Assembly: GCA_947259415.1 (NCBI GenBank)
Contig: CAMYMI010000013.1
Coordinates: forward strand, 64,487-128,486
DNA from: an uncultured Ectothiorhodospiraceae bacterium
GTDB lineage: Bacteria > Pseudomonadota > Gammaproteobacteria > UBA9214
DNA: 64,000 nt
Direction: 5' to 3'
Part shown: in pieces, positions 52,538 through 60,816 of the stretch
Numbering within the stretch: the first letter of the stretch is position 1
Layout of the letters: each line of letters opens with the position of its first letter
Position numbers and translations under genes: made by a program
Notes under the pieces: model-generated
Database searches by the model: none
The model's input: only the letters and a program-made list of their open reading frames with translations
What the model was told of the DNA's origin: nothing

Positions 52538-53353
52538 CTACGCGATCGGCAGGTCGGGATTGTTGCCCCAGTCCGACCAGGAACCGGCATAGCCTCTCAC
52601 CCTCGGGAAGCCCAGGTGCTTCAGCATGATATAGGTGTGGGCCGAGCGGTGGTGAGTCTGGCAGTAAACGATGATCTCCCTGTCGGGCATGATACCGATG
52701 TCCGCAAGCAGCTGCTTCAGCTCGACATCGGGCTTGAAGCGCAGGTTGAGGCTCTGCGCCATGGCGCTGGTCCATTCGAAATTGACGGCGCCCGGGATAT
52801 GGCCGGCGCGCTCGGCGAATTTCCGGGTGCCGTTGTACTCATTCGGACTGCGCACGTCCAGCAGGCGGGTGTCCACCGAGTCCAGTCGTTCAAGGATGTA
52901 GTCGCTGCTGGCAGTGGGCGCATCGTTGTGTGCCACCCGGAATTCGCCCGGGGTCGGGGTGACCGGTGAGGCATCACAGGGGTGACCTTCATTGGCCCAG
53001 GCATGCAGTCCGCCATTCAGCAGTGAATAGTGCCTGTGACCGGCGACCTCGAGCGTCCACAGCAAACGCGCGGCGCGGCCACCGCCTTCATCGTCGTAGG
53101 CAACCACATGGGTATCGGCGTTTATGCCCAGGGTGGAGAACACCCGCTGCAGGGTGTCATCATCCGGCAGCAGGCCCATGACGGGTCTTCTGCTGGCCAC
53201 GATCTGGGCGTAATCAAGAAACACGGCGCCCGGTACATGGAGTTTCCGGTAGGTGTCGGCCTTGCCCAGATCGACAACCAGGAAATTATCGTAACCCATT
53301 GTTACTTCAAGTGTATCTGGCTCGATGAGCAGCGGGAGTTGGAGGTCGGTCAT
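52538..53353 (-). CDS. 3-mercaptopyruvate/thiosulfate-type sulfurtransferase
   Basis: A 271-residue tandem rhodanese. The second domain has active loop YCQTHHRS, different from the CGSGVTA loop of mercaptopyruvate enzymes and CRKGVT of thiosulfate enzymes, so substrate choice is open. The first domain has D in place of the active cysteine (AYDDEGGGRA). Its ATG overlaps the glcF stop by 4 bp, coupling it to the glycolate oxidase operon. Cytoplasmic. Confidence 0.9.
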   Translation of the reverse strand: MTDLQLPLLIEPDTLEVTMGYDNFLVVDLGKADTYRKLHVPGAVFLDYAQIVASRRPVMGLLPDDDTLQRVFSTLGINADTHVVAYDDEGGGRAARLLWTLEVAGHRHYSLLNGGLHAWANEGHPCDASPVTPTPGEFRVAHNDAPTASSDYILERLDSVDTRLLDVRSPNEYNGTRKFAERAGHIPGAVNFEWTSAMAQSLNLRFKPDVELKQLLADIGIMPDREIIVYCQTHHRSAHTYIMLKHLGFPRVRGYAGSWSDWGNNPDLPIA

Positions 53354-54582
53354 GGTGCCTCGGTGAATAGTGGTTCCAGTAGTTCGATCCAGTGCCTGAC
53401 GGGGATCCGGGCGTGGCCGGCCATGTGCGTCAGGCAGCCGATATTCGCGGTGGCAATGATGGACGGATCAGCCGCCTGCAGTGCCTCGAGTTTGTCGGTC
53501 CGCAGTTGTCCGGCCAGTGCAGGCTGCAGGATAGAGTAGGTGCCGGCCGAACCGCAACACAGGTGGGCATCGGCCACCGGCAGCAGAGTATAGCCCGACG
53601 CAGTCAGTAGATCCTCGACGACCCCCTTGATCTGTTGTCCATGCTGCAGCGAGCAGGGCGAATGGAATGCGATTGTATTTCCGCTGGCATGGTGTTTCAG
53701 GGACGCAGCCGGCCACTCCGCACGGACGACCTCGCTGAGATCGCGGGCCAATTCACTGACGCGTGCAGCCTTGGGCGCATATTCGCGGTCATCCGCCAGC
53801 AGGCGGCCGTAGTCCTTGACCATGGGGGCACAGCCGCTGGCGGTGATCACGATTGCTTCCGCACCACCCTCGATGGCTGGCCACCAGGCATCGATATTGG
53901 TTTTCATAAAGCCCCTGGCTTCCTGCATCGCGGTCAGGTGATGGCTGAGTGCGCCGCAGCAGACGCTGCCTTCGGGGATCACGGCATTGATACCGAGTGC
54001 TGCCAGGACGTGCCGTGTCGCCCGGTTGATCTGCGGTGCCAGTACCGGTTGCACACAGCCGTCCAACAGCAGCATGGTGCGCGGCAGTGACATACTGTTT
54101 ACGGATTGTCCGGAAGGGGCACGGGTGGGGACGGACTTGCCCAGCCTGGCGGGCAGCACGGGACGTAAGGCCTGTGCCGTGCGCAGGAGGGGGGTGAAAC
54201 GCCGCGGGCTGGTCAGGACCAGGCGCAGCAGGCGTCGCACGAGGCGTTGAACCGGCGGCCGCCTGACACGTTGTTCGATGTATTCGCGTCCGGTATCCAG
54301 CAGGGCGTGGTAATCGACGCCGGACGGGCAGGTAGTCTCGCAGGCCCGGCAGGTCAGGCAGCGGTCGAGGTGCAGCAGGGTACGGGAGGACGGACGCCGG
54401 CCCTCCAGTGCCTGTTTCATGAGATAGATGCGCCCGCGCGGGCCATCCAGTTCATCGCCGGTCAGCTGGTAGGTCGGGCAGGTCGCGTTGCAAAAGCCGC
54501 AGTGCACACAATTGCGCAGGATTTCATTGGCGGTCTTTCCCGTGCTGGTTTGCAAAAAGGATGCGGGCAGTGAGGTTTGCAT
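53350..54582 (-). CDS. glcF: Glycolate oxidase iron-sulfur subunit
   Basis: A 410-residue subunit with two 4Fe-4S sites, CVHCGFCNATCP (about 27-38) and CLTCRACETTCP (about 74-85), then two CCG (cysteine-rich heterodisulfide-reductase-type) domains, including CCGALSHH and CCGSAGTYS. It carries electrons from GlcD/GlcE to quinone. Begins 8 bp after glcE. Length is normal. Confidence 0.95.
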   Translation of the reverse strand: MQTSLPASFLQTSTGKTANEILRNCVHCGFCNATCPTYQLTGDELDGPRGRIYLMKQALEGRRPSSRTLLHLDRCLTCRACETTCPSGVDYHALLDTGREYIEQRVRRPPVQRLVRRLLRLVLTSPRRFTPLLRTAQALRPVLPARLGKSVPTRAPSGQSVNSMSLPRTMLLLDGCVQPVLAPQINRATRHVLAALGINAVIPEGSVCCGALSHHLTAMQEARGFMKTNIDAWWPAIEGGAEAIVITASGCAPMVKDYGRLLADDREYAPKAARVSELARDLSEVVRAEWPAASLKHHASGNTIAFHSPCSLQHGQQIKGVVEDLLTASGYTLLPVADAHLCCGSAGTYSILQPALAGQLRTDKLEALQAADPSIIATANIGCLTHMAGHARIPVRHWIELLEPLFTEAP

Positions 54583-54590
54583 GGATCGAT

Positions 54591-55643
54591 CTATAGTCCG
54601 CTGTACAGGCGACCGGGGTTGAGGATACCGGCCGGGTCGAAGCTTGCCTTGAGGCGTTGATGCAGTGCCATGAGTGCCGGGTCCAGGGGATGGAACACAT
54701 CCTCGTGGTCGCCGCCGCGGAAGCAGGTGGCATGTCCGCCGGCACGTACTGCGGCATCCCGCAGCGTCTGCGCCGGCAGGGTGGTCTTGAGCCAGCGCTG
54801 TGCACCGCCCCAGTCAATCAGTTCATCGGCCTCGAGTTCGAGTGCCGCTGCAGCGGGCGGGACCGACAAACGCCACAAGGGCCGGTCATCCTGGAAAAAC
54901 GGGTGGCGGTGTTCGCGCAGTTCTTCCCAGAAACTATCGGCCGCGGCCAGTTCATCACCGCCCAGCTGTGTGGCGGCCGCCTGCACACCCTGTTCGAATC
55001 CGGACAGACGCACCCTGAGTTGCCGGCCGGTATAACAGCCAGCGGACAAGGGCAGCGGTTGACCCGCCCAGGTATTCAGCCACTCCAGTGCCTGTTCGGG
55101 TGAGGCCTCCCGGGACAGGGTGAGCTCGGTTTCCGGGCGCGGCAGGACCTTGAGGCTGATGTCCAGCAACACAGCCAGGGTGCCCAGGGATCCGGTGAGG
55201 GTGCGCGAGATGTCATAACCGGCCACGTTCTTCATGACCTGGCCACCGAAACGCAGCCGTTCAGCCCGGCCGTTGAGGCAGGTGATCCCAAGTACAAAAT
55301 CGCGGGCCGCGCCTGCATAGGGGCGGCGCGGTCCGGAGAAACCGCAGGCGATGGTGCCGCCGAGGGTGGCGTCCGGTCCGTAATGCGGCGGTTCAAACGG
55401 CAGCATCTGGTTTTCTTTCGCCAGCACGGCCTCCAGCTCGGCCAGGGTTGTGCCGGCGCGCGCCGAGATCACCAGTTCCGTGGGCGAATAGTCGGTGATG
55501 CCGCTGTATTCCGCGACACTGAATCCGGTACCCGTCGCTGGCCGGCCATAGAAGGACTTGCTCCCGCCACCACAGATCGCCAACCCCGTACCGGTTGCGG
55601 CGGCATCGCGCAGGGTGTCCTGGAAGGATTCAATGAGTGACAT
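54591..55643 (-). CDS. glcE: Glycolate oxidase FAD-binding subunit
   Basis: A 350-residue FAD_binding_4 protein, shorter than GlcD as usual: GGGSKSFYGRP, a TLAELEAVLAKENQMLPFEP stretch, ATLGGTIACGFSGPRR, and ends DPAGILNPGRLYSGL. Starts 9 bp after glcD. Acts with GlcD and GlcF to oxidise glycolate to glyoxylate. Confidence 0.95.
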   Translation of the reverse strand: MSLIESFQDTLRDAAATGTGLAICGGGSKSFYGRPATGTGFSVAEYSGITDYSPTELVISARAGTTLAELEAVLAKENQMLPFEPPHYGPDATLGGTIACGFSGPRRPYAGAARDFVLGITCLNGRAERLRFGGQVMKNVAGYDISRTLTGSLGTLAVLLDISLKVLPRPETELTLSREASPEQALEWLNTWAGQPLPLSAGCYTGRQLRVRLSGFEQGVQAAATQLGGDELAAADSFWEELREHRHPFFQDDRPLWRLSVPPAAAALELEADELIDWGGAQRWLKTTLPAQTLRDAAVRAGGHATCFRGGDHEDVFHPLDPALMALHQRLKASFDPAGILNPGRLYSGL

Positions 55644-55652
55644 TGTGGGTGG

Positions 55653-57107
55653 CTAGAAGCGCTCCAGTTCCGGGTGTGGCAACTGGCCCTGGTGGACGTG
55701 CATAGCACCGAACTCGGCGCAGCGGTGCAGGGTTGGGACCGCTTTGCCGGGATTCAGCAGTCCCTGCGGGTCGAAGGCGTGCTTGACGGCGTGCAGTTGG
55801 GTTAATTCCTCGGTATTGAACTGTACGCACATCTGGTTGATCTTTTCCAGACCGACCCCGTGCTCACCGGTGATGGTGCCGCCTACGGCAACACACAACT
55901 CGAGTATCTTGCCACCGAGTTCCTCGGTGCGCTCCAGTTCCCCCGGCTGGTTGGCATCGTAAAGGATGAGGGGGTGGAGGTTACCGTCGCCGGCATGGAA
56001 GACATTGCAGATGGGGAGGCCGTATTCACGTGACAGGCCATCGATCTCCGCGAGAACACGGGCCAGGTGCTGACGCGGGATAGTGCCGTCCATGCAGTAG
56101 TAATCAGGTGACAGCCGGCCCATGGCCGGGAATGCTGCCTTGCGCCCGGCCCAGAAACGCTGCCGTTCTGCTTCGTCGCGGGAGACGCGCAGTTCGGTTG
56201 CGCCGGCATCTCTGAATACGCGGCTGACACGTTCGATCTGGGTGGCGACATCGGCATCGGTGCCGTCGACTTCACACAGCAGGATGGCGGCGGCGTCCTC
56301 CGGGTAGCCGGCGTGCACGAATTGTTCCACGGCGCGTATTGCCGGGTTGTCCAGCAGTTCGAGCCCGGCCGGTATGATGCCGTTTGCAATGGTGGCAGTC
56401 ACTGCAGCTCCTGCAGCCTCGACAGACGCGAAAGCAGCCAGGACGACCTGGGCGGCTTCCGGCAGGGGCAGCAGTTTCACGGTGATCTCAGTGATCACCC
56501 CAAGCAGACCTTCCGATCCCGTCATCAATGCCAGCAGGTCATAGCCGGCGCTGTCCAGTGCCTGGCTCCCGATGGTCAGGTGTTCGCCATCGATAGTCAG
56601 CACTTCGAGTTGCTGGATGTTGTGCACGGTGAGCCCGTACTTGAGACAGTGTACGCCACCGGCATTCTCCGCGACATTGCCGCCGATCGAGCAGGCAATC
56701 TGCGATGAAGGGTCGGGTGCATAGTAGAGGCCTCGGGGTGCAGCCGCCTGTGAGATAGACAGGTTGGTCACGCCCGGTTGTACCCGCGCAATGCGATTGG
56801 CGGTGTCTATCTCGAGGATACGGTTGAACCGCGCCATGCTCAGCAACACACCATCAGACAGGGGCAGGGCCCCACCGGACAAGCCAGTGCCGGCCCCGCG
56901 TGCCACGACCGCAACACCGTTACGTGCACAGAGTTGCAGTGTCGTCTGCACCTGCTCGAGGGTTTGCGGAATAACCACCACCATGGGCAGCCTGCGGTAG
57001 GCGGACAGACCGTCGCACTCATAGGGGCGGAGATCCTCTGGCTCGGAAAGCACGCATTCCGCCGGCAGCTTTTCACACAGGAGATCAATGATTGTGGTGT
57101 CAGACAT
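55653..57107 (-). CDS. glcD: Glycolate oxidase catalytic subunit
   Basis: A 484-residue FAD-linked oxidase: VVARGAGTGLSGGALPLSDG (FAD pyrophosphate loop), SIGGNVAENAGG, the GDGNLHPLILYD motif with catalytic His, and GEHGVGLEKI near the end. First gene of a glcD-glcE-glcF-sulfurtransferase operon. AGGATC precedes the ATG. Glycolate salvage fits an autotroph. Confidence 0.96.
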   Translation of the reverse strand: MSDTTIIDLLCEKLPAECVLSEPEDLRPYECDGLSAYRRLPMVVVIPQTLEQVQTTLQLCARNGVAVVARGAGTGLSGGALPLSDGVLLSMARFNRILEIDTANRIARVQPGVTNLSISQAAAPRGLYYAPDPSSQIACSIGGNVAENAGGVHCLKYGLTVHNIQQLEVLTIDGEHLTIGSQALDSAGYDLLALMTGSEGLLGVITEITVKLLPLPEAAQVVLAAFASVEAAGAAVTATIANGIIPAGLELLDNPAIRAVEQFVHAGYPEDAAAILLCEVDGTDADVATQIERVSRVFRDAGATELRVSRDEAERQRFWAGRKAAFPAMGRLSPDYYCMDGTIPRQHLARVLAEIDGLSREYGLPICNVFHAGDGNLHPLILYDANQPGELERTEELGGKILELCVAVGGTITGEHGVGLEKINQMCVQFNTEELTQLHAVKHAFDPQGLLNPGKAVPTLHRCAEFGAMHVHQGQLPHPELERF

Positions 57108-57159
57108 GCAGGGATCCTGCCAGATAAAAGTCAGTACTGCGATTTGCCCGGTGTGCTAA

Positions 57160-57190
57160 CAACCATACCAACATATCAAGGATGGTACGA
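57160..57190. promoter_or_regulatory. Candidate operator between glcD and yqiB
   Basis: TACCA and TGGTA arms in TACCAACATATCAAGGATGG (with TA after) form an inverted pair in the divergent gap. It is the kind of site a GlcC-like GntR regulator could use. No regulator gene is nearby; low confidence. Confidence 0.3.
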
Positions 57191-57289
57191 TCAAGAGTTG
57201 GCGCTCTGTGCCGATATGTTTACCCGATACTATAAAACATAAGCACGCCGTTCAGACAGATCAATTACACATCATGGTATGATGGAACA

Positions 57290-57811
57290 ATGAAATGCAG
57301 TTTACGACAGGTTGATCACTACGGCATCCCGCCGCGCACCTTTGCCGGCCTGATGGAGTTGTATGAATGCAATTACATCAGGTTGAGGAATCTGGTACCG
57401 GATCTCGATGCTATTCCGCTTGCCCTGATCTCAAGGGCGCCTGGTGCCCTTGACCTGCGCCTGCGCATCATTGAACGCTGCAAGTTCACTACCACCCTGA
57501 ACCTCACCTATCATTTCCAGGATGAGGAGGGTGAGTTCCCGGCCCCCGACCTGCAGGTGCGCATCTACCACGATGCCCAGGTTGGCGAGGTAATCGCCTG
57601 CGGGCGTCGCCGGGGCCAGCGTCATGCCGTATACAACCGCATGCACCACAACTACACCCTGGACGAGAAGTGGCGCATGAACCGCTTTCTGCAAAAATGG
57701 CTTGGATACTGCCTGAGGCAGGGACACCGATTTAACCCGAAAATCACCAACCCGGTTGCGGATGAAACCACACAAATAGTTGAGAATTCACTGCTTATCG
57801 CTGAATCCTGA
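57290..57811 (+). CDS. yqiB: DUF1249 protein (YqiB-like)
   Basis: A 173-residue protein matching the YqiB family: YECNYIRLRNLVPDLD, then LDLRLRIIERCKFTTTLNLTY and YTLDEKWRMNRFLQKWL. Cytoplasmic, no known function; in E. coli it lies with nudF and cpdA, which are absent here. It is upstream of iscR by 150 bp, with its own start context. Confidence 0.9.
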   Translation: MKCSLRQVDHYGIPPRTFAGLMELYECNYIRLRNLVPDLDAIPLALISRAPGALDLRLRIIERCKFTTTLNLTYHFQDEEGEFPAPDLQVRIYHDAQVGEVIACGRRRGQRHAVYNRMHHNYTLDEKWRMNRFLQKWLGYCLRQGHRFNPKITNPVADETTQIVENSLLIAES

Positions 57812-57859
57812 GGTTATTTCCAGACGCCCATCGGGCCACTCCGGCCTGGTGCCAACACC

Positions 57860-57888
57860 TTGATAGTTATACCCGAGTATCGCATACT
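57860..57888 (+). promoter_or_regulatory. iscR promoter with overlapping IscR-like site
   Basis: TTGATA (57860-57865), a 17-bp spacer and CATACT (57883-57888) form a good sigma-70 promoter. The spacer to -10 region reads ATACCCGAGTATCGCATACT, which resembles the type 1 IscR site (two ATA-CC-GA-like halves). Auto-repression of the isc operon by holo-IscR is expected from the family. Confidence 0.6.
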
Positions 57889-57963
57889 AGTACCTGAGCA
57901 TTTTACTAGGTTATTGGCTGTTGCCCCACATTTCCGGTGCGGGCAACCAACGGGAATAAACTC

Positions 57964-58440
57964 ATGCGGTTATCGACAAAAGGGCGCTATGCAGTTACCG
58001 CCATGCTGGACCTTGCCATTCATCATACGCAGGGTCCGGTAACACTGGCGGAAATTTCCGAGAACCAGGGCATTTCCCTTTCCTACCTGGAGCAGTTGTT
58101 TGCCCGGTTGAGAAAGTGCGGTCTGGTGGAAGGCCTGCGTGGCCCCGGTGGTGGCTACCGTCTGTCGCGCCACCCCCAGGATATCTCGGTAGCCGAGGTG
58201 ATTACCGCCATCGGTGAAGGCATCGATGTCACTCAGTGTGAGGGCAGGGAGAATTGCCAGGACGGGGAGCGCTGCCTGACCCATGTGCTCTGGACCCGGC
58301 TCGGCGAGGAAATCTACGAATTTTTGAATGGTATTACGCTGGCGAGTTTTCTTGAGCGCGACGATGTCAGCCAGGTGATCCGTCGACAGCAGCATGGATT
58401 GGATGTCATGGCAGCGGGCTTGAAAAAGACGGTCGCTTGA
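57964..58440 (+). CDS. iscR: Iron-sulfur cluster regulator IscR
   Basis: A 158-residue Rrf2 regulator. ATG 57964 gives the usual start [18 protein letters not shown]. Ligand residues are Cys92, Cys98, Cys104 (in [13 protein letters not shown]) and His107, at the same positions as in E. coli IscR. Winged-helix DNA binding with GPGGGYRL. It controls the downstream isc genes and probably the promoter upstream. Confidence 0.97.
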   Translation: MRLSTKGRYAVTAMLDLAIHHTQGPVTLAEISENQGISLSYLEQLFARLRKCGLVEGLRGPGGGYRLSRHPQDISVAEVITAIGEGIDVTQCEGRENCQDGERCLTHVLWTRLGEEIYEFLNGITLASFLERDDVSQVIRRQQHGLDVMAAGLKKTVA

Positions 58441-58480
58441 CGACAATCGATTAAGTATATTTCAGGCAGGAACTGACGTT

Positions 58481-59701
58481 ATGAACATTAGTATCCCTAT
58501 TTACATGGATTATTCGGCGACCACGCCGGTGGATGAACGGGTAGCCGAGAAGATGTGTAGCTACCTGACACGCCAGGGCAAATTTGGTAACCCGGCCTCG
58601 CGTTCACACCAGTTCGGCTGGGATGCCGACACCGCCGTTACCGAGGCACGCAATAACGTCGCGGCGCTGATCAACGCCGATCCCAGGGAAATCGTCTGGA
58701 CCTCGGGGGCCACCGAGTCGGACAACCTTGCCATCAAGGGTGCCGCGCACTTCTACAAGAAACAGGGCAGGCACATTGTCACCCTGAAGACGGAACACAA
58801 GGCCGTCCTGGACAGCTGCCGGCAGCTGGAGCGTGAAGGCTACGAGGTAACCTACCTGGATCCCGAGCCCAGCGGGCTGCTGGACCTGGAGAAACTCAAG
58901 GCAGCCATACGTGATGATACGATCGTGGTGTCGGTGATGCATGTCAATAACGAGATCGGCGTCATCCAGGATATCGCAGCAATCGGTGAGTTGTGCCGCG
59001 AACGCAGGATCATCTTCCACGTCGATGCCGCCCAGAGTGCCGGCAAGATCCCCATCGACCTGCAGGCTCTCAAGGTCGACCTGATGTCCTTCTCGGCCCA
59101 CAAGATTTACGGCCCGAAGGGAATCGGTGCGCTGTACGTACGCCGCAAGCCGCGGGTGCGCATCGAGGCCCAGATGCACGGAGGCGGACACGAGCGTGGC
59201 ATGCGCTCCGGGACCCTCGCGACCCACCAGATAGTCGGCATGGGCGAGGCCTTCCGCATTGCCAGGGAGGAAATGGTCACGGAAAACGAGCGCATCCGGA
59301 TGTTGCGCGATCGCCTGTGGAATGGCCTCAAGGACATGGAAGAGGTTTACCTGAACGGTGACATGGACCATCGCATCCCGGGCAACCTGAACGTGAGTTT
59401 CAACTTTGTCGAGGGCGAAAGCCTGATCATGGCACTCAAGGACATGGCTGTGTCCTCGGGATCTGCCTGTACCAGTGCCAGCCTGGAGCCGTCTTACGTA
59501 CTGCGTGCTCTGGGTCGCAATGATGAACTGGCACACAGCTCGATCCGTTTCTCCATCGGCCGCTACACCATTGAGGACGAGATCGATTACATCATCGAGC
59601 GTGTCACCGAAAAGGTATCCAAGCTGCGCGAACTTTCACCCCTGTGGGAAATGTACAAGGATGGCATCGATCTTGACTCGGTGCAGTGGGCGGCACACTA
59701 G
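58481..59701 (+). CDS. iscS: Cysteine desulfurase IscS
   Basis: A 406-residue PLP enzyme almost full-family length. Has [30 protein letters not shown] lysine in [11 protein letters not shown], catalytic cysteine in [13 protein letters not shown] (about Cys330), and the IscS ending [19 protein letters not shown], which differs from that of NifS or SufS. Supplies sulfur for clusters, tRNA thiolation and TusA. The next gene is iscA, not iscU. Confidence 0.97.
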   Translation: MNISIPIYMDYSATTPVDERVAEKMCSYLTRQGKFGNPASRSHQFGWDADTAVTEARNNVAALINADPREIVWTSGATESDNLAIKGAAHFYKKQGRHIVTLKTEHKAVLDSCRQLEREGYEVTYLDPEPSGLLDLEKLKAAIRDDTIVVSVMHVNNEIGVIQDIAAIGELCRERRIIFHVDAAQSAGKIPIDLQALKVDLMSFSAHKIYGPKGIGALYVRRKPRVRIEAQMHGGGHERGMRSGTLATHQIVGMGEAFRIAREEMVTENERIRMLRDRLWNGLKDMEEVYLNGDMDHRIPGNLNVSFNFVEGESLIMALKDMAVSSGSACTSASLEPSYVLRALGRNDELAHSSIRFSIGRYTIEDEIDYIIERVTEKVSKLRELSPLWEMYKDGIDLDSVQWAAH

Positions 59702-59734
59702 TTCTCAATCGGACGAATATTCAGGTAGTACACA

Positions 59735-60058
59735 ATGGCAATTACCCTGACTGAAGCGGCTGCGAGTCGCGTGAAAGACTTTCTGGATAACCGTGGCAAG
59801 GGTGTTGGTCTGCGCCTGGCCGTGAAGACCACGGGCTGCTCCGGCATGGCCTATGTCATCGAATTTGCCGACGCGGTCGAAGAGGATGACGTGGTGTTCG
59901 AGGACCGGGGTATCAAGGTGGTCATCAATCCGAAGAGCCTGGTCTACCTCGATGGCACAGAGCTTGACTATGACAGGGAGGGGCTGAACGAGGGCTTCAA
60001 GTTCAATAATCCAAACGTCAAGGACATGTGTGGCTGCGGGGAGAGTTTCAACGTCTGA
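59735..60058 (+). CDS. iscA: A-type iron-sulfur carrier IscA
   Basis: A 107-residue A-type carrier with Cys35 (TTGCSGMAY), Cys99 and Cys101 ([10 protein letters not shown]), the three ligands of IscA. Starts 33 bp after iscS, where iscU normally lies. The sequence cannot be IscU: it has neither the IscU ligands nor an LPPVK motif. Delivers clusters to 4Fe-4S targets. Confidence 0.96.
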   Translation: MAITLTEAAASRVKDFLDNRGKGVGLRLAVKTTGCSGMAYVIEFADAVEEDDVVFEDRGIKVVINPKSLVYLDGTELDYDREGLNEGFKFNNPNVKDMCGCGESFNV

Positions 60059-60104
60059 GGTCAGCATCCGGCTGGCCCTGTATCTGGATCCTTGTTGTTA
60101 GATC

Positions 60105-60650
60105 ATGGCTGTGGATTTATCCTCAACCTATTTTGAGCTGTTCGCCTTGCCGCAGACATTCCAGGTGGACCTGGAACTGCTGGACGCACGCTACCGCGAC
60201 TTGCAGCGCACGGTACACCCGGACCGCTTCGTGAATGCGACGGATCAGGAGCGCCGGCTCTCCATGCAGCAGGCGACCCGCATCAATGAAGGCTACCGGA
60301 CCCTGAGGGATCCACTCAAGCGCGGGCGTTACCTCCTGGAATTGAGGGGTTACAGCTTTGATGACGAGCATCACACCACCAGTGATGCCGCGTTCCTGAT
60401 GGAACAGATGGAATTGCGCGAGGCACTGGCAGAGGTGCGTGGAGCGGACGACCCGTTCAGTATACTGGCCGGGATCATGGACCGGATCGCGGCAGATTTC
60501 GACGACCTGACCGGCGAGTTGGAGGTGCGCCTGGACAATGTCGATGAGGATGGGTCCGCGGCGGACACGCTGGTGAAGATGCAATTCTTCCGGCGTCTCA
60601 ATGAAGAGGCGCAGGAACTGGAGGCGGCACTCGAAGACGAACTGGACTGA
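60105..60650 (+). CDS. hscB: Fe-S cluster co-chaperone HscB
   Basis: A 181-residue J-domain protein: YFELFALPQTFQVDLELLDA, HPDRF (J motif), and the C-terminal helical IscU-binding domain (ADDPFSILAGIMDRI, NEEAQELEAALEDEL). Normally it brings IscU to HscA. It begins 46 bp after iscA. Confidence 0.95.
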   Translation: MAVDLSSTYFELFALPQTFQVDLELLDARYRDLQRTVHPDRFVNATDQERRLSMQQATRINEGYRTLRDPLKRGRYLLELRGYSFDDEHHTTSDAAFLMEQMELREALAEVRGADDPFSILAGIMDRIAADFDDLTGELEVRLDNVDEDGSAADTLVKMQFFRRLNEEAQELEAALEDELD

Positions 60651-60673
60651 GTGCCCATGGAAACAAGACCAAC

Positions 60674-60798
60674 TCACCGCAAAGGCGCAAAGGACGCAAA
60701 GATATTAAATCAGACCTGTTTAACTGGTTGATTTAAACCATCTCTGTAGCCTGTATATTTTTATATTTTATTGGGTGTTCTTTGCGTCTTTGCGGTGA
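60674..60798. repeat. Short inverted-repeat element between hscB and hscA
   Basis: TCACCGCAAAGGCGCAAAGG at the left and the inverse of TTCACCGCAAAGACGCAAAG at the right (18 of 19 positions match), 125 bp in all, without an ORF. The same ends bound the stack at 47581-48191. No clear target duplication. It separates hscA from its upstream gene and leaves it no strong ribosome site. Confidence 0.8.
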
Positions 60799-60816
60799 AT
60801 TAATAAATAGTCAATC

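Noticed and set aside
52502-52969. 155-codon plus-strand frame over the sulfurtransferase
   Set aside because: Antisense to a clear tandem rhodanese and without a recognisable product.
58604-59536. 310-codon minus-strand frame opposite iscS
   Set aside because: Shadow of iscS; composition has no domain pattern.
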